From contig NZ_JAKFGB010000012.1 of the NCBI RefSeq assembly GCF_022267515.1, positions 983,325 through 1,047,324 of the forward strand: a DNA stretch of 64,000 nt, read 5' to 3'. Both the position numbers and the translations under genes were made by a program. The DNA is from Rubinisphaera margarita (GTDB lineage Bacteria; Planctomycetota; Planctomycetia; Planctomycetales; Planctomycetaceae). Shown in pieces: positions 54,915 to 64,000 of the stretch. The first letter of the stretch is position 1; each line of letters opens with the position of its first letter. The notes under the pieces were generated by a model. That model made no database searches, was not told the origin of the DNA, and worked only from the letters and a program-made list of their open reading frames with translations.

Positions 54915-56145
54915 GGCAGGCTTTCCTCCATGAAGTTCGAAGGCTCGAACCGATCTCGTCTCGGTTCCGTAGAACGACACTCCCACGTTTGACATCGTCG
55001 GCTTGAAGGTCCCCCAGCGACTCAGACGAATCCTCCCGGAAGTTCCGCGCCAGCAGCATGACACTCACGGCCGCCGCTGAAATCGACGATCGTTCTGTTC
55101 CGACAACAACGTCGGCTCGTGTCCAGGAGGAACGACCGGATTCGCGGGGATATCCTTCGCGCGGAACACGGGCGAGCGCGATCAGCAGGGCTCGCAATCC
55201 CGCCTTACCCGGTAAGAGTTGAAGCGTGGTTCCCCCGAGACTGGCACGGACATTCACGCCCTGCTCCTGAAACTCACGACAGATTCCGCAGAAGATCCGT
55301 ATGGTCCACTCCAGTGACGAGTCAGATCCACCTCCTTCATGATGATCAGCAATGAGATCCACCGCGCAGGTCACCGATGCATGAATTGTTGCCTGACGTT
55401 CGGTGCAGATCAGCCGACCGGAACGAGCCGTCATTGCCCAGTGCACGCGACGCAACGAGTCTCCTTCCCGAAATGACCGCGTCCCCGTCACATCGCCCGA
55501 GTCGCCCGTGCGATATTCGGAAAACAGTTCGTCCATCCCTCCTCGAGAATCGAGTTCCGGAATGGTGTCGATCTCAACAGGTCGCGGCAGCACCAGGATC
55601 TCGCCATCGACAACCGCCGGCTTGCGGGCAGTCCAGACGCCAAACGGGAAGCCGGTTTCCAGTTGAAGCGGATTCCCGGGAAAGACGCCCCGGCGTTGCG
55701 GTGTGAACTGCCAGGTATATTCCGTCGTCCGCAAGGCAGGGACCCGGGCAAAAGAGACCAGCAATTCGTTGTCGTCCTCACGCCTCGAAAGTGAAAGTCC
55801 CCACATGGGGATGGGAAGACGATTCCTGAGAAGCACACGAACGGGAACGACCGATTGTTCTTCGACCCAGGCCCTGTCAAAGTGCACATCGACTCGCACG
55901 GCCCAGATTCCGAGCAGCGGCCAGAGCAGCCCGACACCGGCAATCATCAGCAGTCCGAACGCCAGCAACCAGGCCTGCGGAGAAACAAACAGCGCGCAGG
56001 TTCCCGCAGCGACTGCGACAACGGCCATCCCGACAAGGGGATGTTTCATCCAGTACACCCATCGATTCGCCGACGGGCAAAAATCATAGTTCAACGCGCT
56101 GTTCACGCGGTTGATGAGCTTCTGGTGACTTAAGACGGTCGCCAT
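54901..56145 (-). CDS. DUF58 (vWA-like) membrane protein
   Basis: AGGAG lies 5 bp before the ATG. The 414-residue product has two adjacent membrane helices (about 36-75), a beta-rich segment and the DUF58 hallmark: RTGDSGDVTGTRSFREGDSLRRVHWAMTARSGRL (residues about 212-245, shown in part), then a vWA-like fold with CAVDLIADHH. DUF58 proteins are the usual first partner of MoxR ATPases and transglutaminase-like proteins. It is the promoter-proximal gene of the five-gene operon. A longer AT-rich leader (TTGATTAAAAACAATC) lies just upstream. Confidence 0.93.
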   Translation of the reverse strand: MATVLSHQKLINRVNSALNYDFCPSANRWVYWMKHPLVGMAVVAVAAGTCALFVSPQAWLLAFGLLMIAGVGLLWPLLGIWAVRVDVHFDRAWVEEQSVVPVRVLLRNRLPIPMWGLSLSRREDDNELLVSFARVPALRTTEYTWQFTPQRRGVFPGNPLQLETGFPFGVWTARKPAVVDGEILVLPRPVEIDTIPELDSRGGMDELFSEYRTGDSGDVTGTRSFREGDSLRRVHWAMTARSGRLICTERQATIHASVTCAVDLIADHHEGGGSDSSLEWTIRIFCGICREFQEQGVNVRASLGGTTLQLLPGKAGLRALLIALARVPREGYPRESGRSSWTRADVVVGTERSSISAAAVSVMLLARNFREDSSESLGDLQADDVKRGSVVLRNRDEIGSSLRTSWRKACHAAS

Positions 56146-56509
56146 GTTCTCTCTCCTGCTTCAGATTGTTTTTAATCAACCGGAGGGGTGCGCCGCTTTC
56201 CACCCGCCGCACAGCCGCCAGGACCGCATTACCTATATTGCGATGATCGCGATAAGCATCGCCAGTCCAGGGCTGGGTGAACACTCGTCTGCATCGGGAT
56301 CGTTCCCCACGGATGACGGGGTTTCAGTATCCCACCCTGCGAGCGGAACCAACAGCCTTTCGGCAGACCGTCGCCAGTCCCAGACGCTGTGGGAACGTGA
56401 AAAGATTCTCAGCGGTGAAGCGAAGGCATGAGTTCTCTCACCAGCGCATTACGCGAGGATCCGAACAAAAGACGGAACGTCGCGACAACCTTAACTGGCT
56501 ACAAGAGAC
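56146..56509. other. Intergenic region with operon leader
   Basis: About 364 bp. The first 30 bp form the AT-rich leader of the DUF58 operon (leftward). The remainder shows no gene, ribosome site or long dyad. Confidence 0.4.
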
Positions 56510-56959
56510 TCAGCTCCATTCGGGCGGTGCGCGTGGCTGACAGGGATGAGCAGGTTCTCTGACATCAAAGCTTAAGGGGCCGGAAGCAACCTGGCCCGTC
56601 AGAGCAGAAATCGATTCTACGTCAGCCGCCAACACGATCGAGGCGTGGTGCAGAGTGTACCACTGACAAACGGGACAGGAATCGTGATCGTGATCGTGAT
56701 CGGCAGGTCGCGAATCATCGTCCGCAGGCGTTGGCGTCGTTCCCGCATGCGAGTGATTGCAGCACCCGGAGTGCGCAGCAGGGACAGTATGTCCGCAGCA
56801 TGCAGATCTCTTGCTGTCGGCAGAGATCGTTGAGGCACGCGTATCGGAGTGGTGACCATAATCGCAGGTCACCGCATGCCAGGCATTTCCTCCCGTCCAG
56901 AGGGAGATCATCCCCAGGGCGAGTAAGAAAGTCAGGAGTGGTCGGCGAGCAATGCGCAT
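56510..56959 (-). CDS. Exported His/Cys-rich protein, DUF2946-like
   Basis: The 149-residue product has a signal peptide (PLLTFLLALGMISLWTGGNA). The mature part is dense in potential metal ligands: CDYGHHSD, SACCGHTVPAAHSGCCNHSH, DHDHDHDSCPVCQWYTLHH. The CPxCQ followed by a hydrophobic segment resembles DUF2946-type proteins found in copper loci. With the CPC-type P-ATPase and Csp copper-storage gene on its right, a periplasmic copper-binding or copper-delivery role is likely. GAGATTCC before the ATG is a weak ribosome site. Confidence 0.78.
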   Translation of the reverse strand: MRIARRPLLTFLLALGMISLWTGGNAWHAVTCDYGHHSDTRASTISADSKRSACCGHTVPAAHSGCCNHSHAGTTPTPADDDSRPADHDHDHDSCPVCQWYTLHHASIVLAADVESISALTGQVASGPLSFDVREPAHPCQPRAPPEWS

Positions 56960-57356
56960 GGAATCTCAAAATCACTCAAGCGGCCGACCAGTCGCTAGGC
57001 GGATTATGTAAGGGCCTCGCCTCGATTACAAGGGAAATCATTTTGAATTTGCGATGAACTTACTTTGATGCTCACCGCCGACTGATGTACGACGTCCGGC
57101 CGCAACGACACGATGCACGAAGGCTGGCTCAACCGCCTCGCGGGAGTTCCAGACGTGGCCCATGTACGAACGTCCGGATTTGGAGCAGAACTGTCTGCCT
57201 CCAGGAGATCAGCGAGATTGGCTTCCGCAGTGGCACGCTCGGCCATAATCGAAGACGCTCATCACGATCCTGCGCCTTCGGCATCTTGATCTCATTGCAT
57301 ATCCACCGGTCAGAAAAGCTGGCAAAATTGGGGAAGCGACTGGCAAGCGGGCCACA
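56960..57356. other. Intergenic region between copper-cluster genes
   Basis: About 397 bp downstream of the P-ATPase and upstream of the His/Cys-rich gene. It is AT-rich near 57010-57070, a likely promoter zone for the latter. A minus-strand frame at 57004-57246 has no ribosome site or family and is treated as noise. Confidence 0.4.
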
Positions 57357-59810
<2,454 letters not shown>

Positions 59811-59884
59811 CGTGGTCTCTCCAGTTGATTCGAAAAGCACCCAAGGGTTTTGAGCCGACAGGTACGTTGATTGCAGACTGCGTT

Positions 59885-59895
59885 CACGGACCGTG
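59885..59895. promoter_or_regulatory. CACGG-A-CCGTG palindrome in the divergent copper promoter region
   Basis: Perfect 5-bp arms around one base, 34 bp before the Csp gene start, in the 118-bp gap shared with the P-ATPase gene. It does not match the CueR or CsoR consensus I know. It could be an operator for both genes. Confidence 0.3.
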
Positions 59896-59928
59896 CCAGC
59901 TCATCATCTATTTTGAGGAGAAGAAAAG

Positions 59929-60267
59929 ATGTCGCACGAAAAGTATCGTTCCTGTATCGAAGCCTGTGTTGAATGTGCCCAGGCTTGTGAACATTGTGCC
60001 GATTCGTGCCTGAGCGAATCGGATGTTCAAAAAATGGCGGAATGTATTCGCACTGACCGCGATTGTGCCCAGGCATGCTGGACGGCCGCCGCTTTCATGA
60101 GTCGGGGATCTCAGTTTGCTGAAGATGTCTGCCGCATTTGTGCGTCGATCTGTGATGCATGTGCTCAGGAGTGTCAAAAGCATGAAACGGATCACTGCCA
60201 GAAATGTGCTCAGGCCTGCCGCGACTGCGCCGAACAGTGCCGTCAGATGGCTGGCGCTGCTGCCTGA
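59929..60267 (+). CDS. Four-helix-bundle copper-storage protein (Csp-like)
   Basis: GAGGAGAAGAAAAG precedes the ATG. The 112-residue product is one Cys-rich four-helix bundle with many CxxxC pairs lining the helices: CIEACVECAQACEHCADSC, DCAQACWTAAAFM, VCRICASICDACAQECQ and CQKCAQACRDCAEQC. It has no signal peptide, matching cytosolic Csp3-type proteins that store many Cu(I) ions inside the bundle. The divergent P-ATPase and the His/Cys-rich exported protein make a coherent copper storage and efflux set. Confidence 0.95.
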   Translation: MSHEKYRSCIEACVECAQACEHCADSCLSESDVQKMAECIRTDRDCAQACWTAAAFMSRGSQFAEDVCRICASICDACAQECQKHETDHCQKCAQACRDCAEQCRQMAGAAA

Positions 60268-60428
60268 CCAAACGATGCGGTCACCTGGAGTTCACGGTAA
60301 CAGTCCGTGAAGAACCGATCGAACTAATTCCCGGGGGATCCGATTCGACCTGTCGGGAATTCTTGGTTTCATCTCACGGTTTGCGTCGGATACGGTACTC
60401 ATTCCGAGCCCCCTTCCACTCCGGCCCA

Positions 60429-60776
60429 ATGGCGGTCCTGCAGGCCGAGATTCATCTTGAACTCCTTGTATCCCGCGTGGAGCCTCCCCGAGGCGGTCTC
60501 AATCCGAACCAAGAATTCGTCGAGCTAGGTGCCTTTCGTACCAAGAGGTTACGGCGATTGCCTTATATCGAAATATTCAAGTGGAACTCCATTTTGAACC
60601 GAATTCGTGCTGAAACCGAGTCAGCAAAACCGAAGCGTGACCGCATGCGTTTGACTCATGAATATCAAGAACTGCTCGACAGCGGTGTAGTCAAAACGCG
60701 TGCAGAACTGGCTCGAAGAATGGGAGTCAGCAGAGCCAGAGTGACTCAGGTGCTAAATCGGCTCAAGACCCGATAA
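60429..60776 (+). CDS. Small HTH protein, recombinase/ParB-like motif
   Basis: From ATG 60429 this is 115 residues; the open frame continues upstream to 60204, overlapping the Csp gene in another frame, so the start is uncertain. The C-terminal 45 residues form a clear helix-turn-helix: RLTHEYQELLDSGVVKTRAE, then LARRMGVSRARVTQVLNRLK. This pattern resembles the C-terminal HTH of planctomycete recombinase-associated and ParB-like proteins. The N-terminal part is basic and matches nothing I know. It may be a stand-alone DNA-binding protein or the remnant of a mobile-element gene. An AT-rich TTTTTTT run follows the stop. Confidence 0.5.
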   Translation: MAVLQAEIHLELLVSRVEPPRGGLNPNQEFVELGAFRTKRLRRLPYIEIFKWNSILNRIRAETESAKPKRDRMRLTHEYQELLDSGVVKTRAELARRMGVSRARVTQVLNRLKTR

Positions 60777-60890
60777 TATTGTCGTTTTTTTGTGCACAGT
60801 GGTTCGATGTTTCGCAGGAAGCAAACTGCAATTCGCCGCGAGTTTTCCGAGATGCCATCCGAAACGTTTCTTACCACAACCAAGGATCGG

Positions 60891-62987
60891 TTACCGTTTC
60901 TTCCTCACGAATTCGTCACGCGAGAGTTTGCCGTCGCCGTTCATGTCAAAACGATTGAAGCGTTCTTCGAGGTCAGATTTCCCGACCAGACCGTTCTTGT
61001 ACTCATCCAGCGAAAGATACTCGTCCTTATTCGTGTCCCAGCGATCAAAAGGAATGTTGCGATCTCCCTTCCCTTTTGCTCTGGTCTTCGTGGGCTTGTT
61101 CGGCGCGGCAGACGGTTCTTGTTGAGTACTCAGAGCAGTGCCAATGAACGACTTACCTTTGCCAACAACCTCCGGGTAACTTCGCAGAAACTGATTTTCG
61201 TCGATCAGGTTCAGATAATAGTGAGTTGTCCCCACGGGCAACTCGACAGTGACCGTGTTGTTTGCCGCCAGAGTCGCCGGTTTGCGATACCATTCCTCGT
61301 ATTGTTCGCCGCCGTTGAGCGTGTAGATCAAGTCCGCGTTGGTGACACGGGCGCCGTTTTCTTTGTAGGTCACGCTCACTTGTTGCCCGTGTCTTTGATG
61401 AGACTCGACCGTGCAAACCTTGTCCTGGTTTGGCAAGGGTGTCGCACTGGCAGGGTTGTAATACGGATAGCTTGCATTCATCTCTGCCAGCGCGGCTGTC
61501 AGTTTCTTGTTCATGCTTTGGGTTAGTTCCGGATTCGACTCGGCCAGGTTCTTCGCTTCTTCGATATCAACACGTTTCGCGTCCCCGCTGGATGAATCGT
61601 AAAGCTGAAACAGCTCCAAAGGCGCTGTTCCTTCATTGCCGACGTGGTCGAAATTGCGGACCAGTTTGTAATCGCCGACGCGAATCGTGCTTTCCATCGC
61701 CGATCCGTGCGGGAAGTGCCACACCATCGTATCGCGGGTCGTCCCGTCAGCGTGTTTGACCAGCTCGGCATCGGTGGGGTTGTTGTGCAAGAGCGGCAGC
61801 AGGTCACACCCATCGAGATTCTTGTTTGGTGGCTTGGGTGTTCCGGTCATTGACAGGATCGTGGGATAGAAATCGAGTCCGTTGGCCATCACGTCGGTCT
61901 GAACGCCCGGCGCAATGCCGGGACCTGCGATCAGCAACGGAACACGGGTCCCGCCTTCCATCGCCGAAATCTTGCCGCGAGCCAACGGTTCGTTGTCGGT
62001 GTAGCGTTCCTTTGTACTTCCTTCCATGCCGCCGTTGTCGGAGGTGAAGATTACATAAGTATTTTCACTGAGCTTGTGACCGGGCCAACGCGGATCTTCG
62101 GTTTCGTCCAGGTAATTAAAGATCGTGCCGACGTAGTAATCCAATTCCTCAACCATCGCGCAGTAAAATGGATTCTGCTGCCCGGGAATGTCCTTAGTAG
62201 GTGGGTGCGCTGGATCAGTACCCAAACGTTTGGTGTATTTATCCAGAAGAGCCTGCGAACGCGTATGAATTGGAGCGTGGACAAGCCAGGTCGCGTAGTA
62301 GAGAAAGAACGGTTTGTCTTTGTTGTCGTTCAAAAAGGTAAGGGCATCTTCGTTGGTTTGATGAAATGGAAACCCGTTTTCGTCCAACCGAAACGGATCC
62401 TTCTTTTCTTTCGTGGCGAATCCTGCCAGGCGATCGTCCATGCTCCGCCGAGCACCGCGACTGGATTGTGTGTAGTCAAACCCAACATCCTTAGGCTGTG
62501 GAAAGGCTTTGTGGCTGATCGCAATATGCCACTTGCCTGAATGGCCGGTTGCGTAGCCGTTCTGCCGCAACGCTTTGGCGATTGTCATTTCGTCAGCCGG
62601 CATCCGGCCGCTATACCACGGATCCATAACTCGGGAGTGTTTACTGTGGGGAGCTGGTGGCGCTCCTCCCACGATGCTTGTCTTCTGAGCCCGCGCGGCA
62701 TGGTTGCCGCTGATGATCGCACACCGCGACGAAGAACAAACCGGCGTCGGTGAATAGCCCTGCCAGAACATGACTCCTTTTTTGGCGAAGGCGTCGATGT
62801 TGGGCGTTTCCATTGGCGAAGGCTCGTCGATGTCATAGCATTTGACGTCTTGCCAGCCCAGGTCGTCTGTCAGCAATAACAAGACGTTTGGCTTCTCGGG
62901 ACGATCATCGGCTGCAAGCAGCCCGGTGAGGTTGACCGAGAGCGATGCTGCCGACAGAAACAGAAACTGGAGTAATCGAATTTTCAT
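60891..62987 (-). CDS. Exported sulfatase with C-terminal EF-hands
   Basis: I chose ATG 62987, which starts a signal peptide (MKIRLLQFLFLSAASLSVNL); an 18-codon extension upstream is possible. The 698-residue product shows sulfatase metal and active-site motifs: NVLLLLTDDLGWQD, PVCSSSRCAIISGNHAAR (formylglycine position Cys 84), GHSGKWHIA and FTSDNGGMEGS. The usual CxPxR/CxAxR box reads CSSSR here. Two EF-hands end the protein (DTNKDEYLSLDE and DMNGDGKLSRDE). Sulfated polysaccharides are the expected substrate. The gene looks lower in GC than the genes to its left: a 60-bp sample gave 43% versus 53%. Transfer is possible. Confidence 0.92.
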   Translation of the reverse strand: MKIRLLQFLFLSAASLSVNLTGLLAADDRPEKPNVLLLLTDDLGWQDVKCYDIDEPSPMETPNIDAFAKKGVMFWQGYSPTPVCSSSRCAIISGNHAARAQKTSIVGGAPPAPHSKHSRVMDPWYSGRMPADEMTIAKALRQNGYATGHSGKWHIAISHKAFPQPKDVGFDYTQSSRGARRSMDDRLAGFATKEKKDPFRLDENGFPFHQTNEDALTFLNDNKDKPFFLYYATWLVHAPIHTRSQALLDKYTKRLGTDPAHPPTKDIPGQQNPFYCAMVEELDYYVGTIFNYLDETEDPRWPGHKLSENTYVIFTSDNGGMEGSTKERYTDNEPLARGKISAMEGGTRVPLLIAGPGIAPGVQTDVMANGLDFYPTILSMTGTPKPPNKNLDGCDLLPLLHNNPTDAELVKHADGTTRDTMVWHFPHGSAMESTIRVGDYKLVRNFDHVGNEGTAPLELFQLYDSSSGDAKRVDIEEAKNLAESNPELTQSMNKKLTAALAEMNASYPYYNPASATPLPNQDKVCTVESHQRHGQQVSVTYKENGARVTNADLIYTLNGGEQYEEWYRKPATLAANNTVTVELPVGTTHYYLNLIDENQFLRSYPEVVGKGKSFIGTALSTQQEPSAAPNKPTKTRAKGKGDRNIPFDRWDTNKDEYLSLDEYKNGLVGKSDLEERFNRFDMNGDGKLSRDEFVRKKR

Positions 62988-63108
62988 GGGAACGAATTCC
63001 GTGTTTTGAAATGGATGGTTCGTAAGGACTGTTCTTGCCACGGTGGTGCTGATGTCCTGCTAATCAGTCTCCCCAAGGGCGCGGCGACTAGACATGACCG
63101 TGCGTTCT

Positions 63109-63333
63109 TCATTTTGCCAATTTTGTCACCAGCACCTGGCAGCGCGATCTGTGTTCTTTCAACACGGATTCGTACGCCGGGGCGTTGGCCAGATTTTTCT
63201 GCTCTTTAGGATCGCTCTTGAGATCAAACAGCTCTTCGTAAATTGGCTGCTCGCCGCCCACGGATGCTTCCGGCAAGTACTTTTTACGATCATGCTCACG
63301 CGAAAAGTAACGAATATATTTCCACTTCTTCCC
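63109..63333 (-). pseudogene. 3' stub of a second sulfatase gene
   Basis: Read leftward, this frame encodes KKWKYIRYFSREHDRKKYLP, then PIYEELFDLKSDPKEQKNLA and a short helical end before TGA. The W-K-Y-I-R-Y and ELFDL-xxDPxExxNLA motifs are the standard C-terminus of sulfatases. No start codon or N-terminal three quarters is present: homology stops abruptly at about 63333, where a hairpin-rich repeat begins. It lies 121 bp upstream of the intact sulfatase, so a tandem sulfatase pair was probably truncated. Confidence 0.75.
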
Positions 63334-63446
63334 GCGGGATGGCCCGGAGGTTTATCTCCGGGTTGCGCAGCAACAAGCAGTCGCCCATTGATGGGCTTCG
63401 GCCCATGATGCGTCCCATCTCAGTAAGAAGCAAGTGAGTCTTACTG
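63331..63446. repeat. Hairpin-rich repeat-like element
   Basis: Consecutive dyads: CCCGCGGG (63331-63338); CCCGGAG/CTCCGGG with a 6-base loop (63343-63362); TTGC/GCAA (63363-63373); GCCCAT/ATGGGC then ATGGGC-TTCG-GCCCAT with a UUCG-type tetraloop (63383-63406); and CAGTAAGA/TCTTACTG with a 10-base loop (63421-63446). The density is far above the rest of the window. It begins exactly where the sulfatase stub loses homology. Confidence 0.55.
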
Positions 63447-63708
63447 GTGTCCCCGCCTGCCAATCCTGCTGTTCAGGACCGAGCCACGAACGCTCCGCGT
63501 CTGGAATCGAGCGAGGCGCGTATTTCTCGAAACTCTCCGAATGACGCGCGCGTATTTTTGAGAGCGCAATCCGGCCTGGCAGGAGCCCCGATCCCGGTCT
63601 CCTGCTCCACTCGGTAAACTCGTCGCGCACCGGCTGACGTCCGGGGTGTAAATATTCTTCGCTACCGGCAGGGAAGCTCCTTTGACACTGGATTCAACGA
63701 TAATCGCC

Positions 63709-63924
63709 ATGCGACGCACGTTGCACCCGTTGTTCGTGATGCTGGCCTCTCTCACCCACCAGGAACTGGCCCGGCAGGTGGCTTACCTCAAGAAGGAGTA
63801 CGAGATTCTCCGAGCTCGGCTGCCGAAGAACATCCGGACGACGAAGTCCGAACCGCTGCAGACTCTCCCAGCCGGAAGTGGGTTGCTACAAATCCGGCCC
63901 CAACAATTCCAGACGTTCTTCTAA
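63709..63924 (+). pseudogene. N-terminal remnant of an integrase-type transposase
   Basis: The segment LHPLFVMLASLTHQELARQV then AYLKKEYEILRARLPKNI is the characteristic N-terminus of a planctomycete transposase with an integrase core (helix-turn-helix plus coiled helix before the catalytic domain). After about residue 50 (RTTKSEPLQ) the match ends and the frame runs into unrelated sequence to a stop at 63924. No DDE core is seen before the window edge. It is probably a truncated insertion-sequence copy. Confidence 0.6.
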
Positions 63925-64000
63925 CAGCCAGGGTGGTCGCACGCGGTGTTGCACCGGCTCCGTGCGGTGCTGTTCTTTATCGCACGGCGAATCGCTCACG

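Noticed and set aside
57004..57246. 80-codon minus-strand frame in the copper-cluster gap
   Set aside because: No ribosome site, no hydrophobic or catalytic pattern and no known family. Most likely chance.
59811..59928. CueR or CsoR operator in the copper promoter gap
   Set aside because: No sequence close to the known CueR or CsoR palindromes is present; only the unrelated CACGG-A-CCGTG dyad is seen.
60204..60428. Upstream extension of the HTH gene
   Set aside because: The first 75 codons overlap the Csp gene end and read as Arg/Cys-rich shadow. ATG 60429 is a more reasonable start, though not proven.

Overview
The window looks like a chromosomal segment of a planctomycete, probably of the Planctomycetaceae type. 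The evidence is the set of phylum-typical families: a cytochrome-c-like DUF1549/DUF1553 protein followed by a DUF1501 protein, a DUF1559 pseudopilin-like protein, a Tat-exported Gfo/Idh/MocA oxidoreductase, a sulfatase with C-terminal EF-hands, and three giant surface proteins whose N-termini carry a planctomycete LExRxLL-type leader. No rRNA, tRNA, CRISPR array or intact insertion sequence was found. The species cannot be named from the sequence alone.

Layout. 1-12.9 kb: secreted or periplasmic catabolic and housekeeping genes. These are the DUF1549/1553-DUF1501 pair, a tandem alpha/beta hydrolase, an oxidoreductase, a DUF1559-lipoprotein pair, an FG-GAP protein and a PQQ-like propeller, plus an unannotated 36-residue membrane protein at 4083-4193. 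12.9-20.3 kb: a winged-helix regulator divergent from a type I secretion-like operon (ABC exporter, HlyD-type adaptor, TolC-type lipoprotein) and a PD40 propeller protein. All the ATPase motifs of the ABC exporter are replaced. 20.7-43.1 kb: a YebC/YeeN-type regulator, then the three giant proteins (about 1431, 1685 and 2016 residues) built from cadherin/Ig-like, DUF11, beta-helix and FG-GAP modules. Between them lie a beta-helix protein, a second DUF1501 protein, a BioF2/CelD-like acetyltransferase and a DUF808 membrane protein. 43.4-49.4 kb: a mannitol-dehydrogenase-family enzyme with an overlapping small membrane protein, an S9 peptidase and a second beta-helix protein. 49.6-56.1 kb: a tightly overlapping operon, read leftward, of DUF58, transglutaminase-like, MoxR ATPase, lipoprotein and ArsP-like permease. 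56.5-60.3 kb: a copper-handling cluster (His/Cys-rich exported protein, CPC-type P-ATPase, four-helix Csp copper-storage protein). 60.4-64 kb: a small HTH protein, a sulfatase, the 3' stub of a second sulfatase, a hairpin-rich repeat and a transposase N-terminal remnant.

How the genes may work together. The secretion-like operon and the giant proteins lie within 30 kb of each other. The simplest hypothesis is that the three-component envelope machine exports or anchors the giant proteins, but nothing in the sequence proves this. The loss of Walker A, Q-loop, signature, Walker B and H-loop residues in the exporter suggests either a non-ATPase scaffold or a dependence on another ATPase. The winged-helix gene upstream and a perfect 18-bp palindrome in front of the exporter suggest local regulation.

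Where the longest open frame looked wrong, I chose starts by Shine-Dalgarno spacing and by signal-peptide or domain position. Residue numbers are counted from those starts. All family assignments come from reading motifs by eye; no database search was run.
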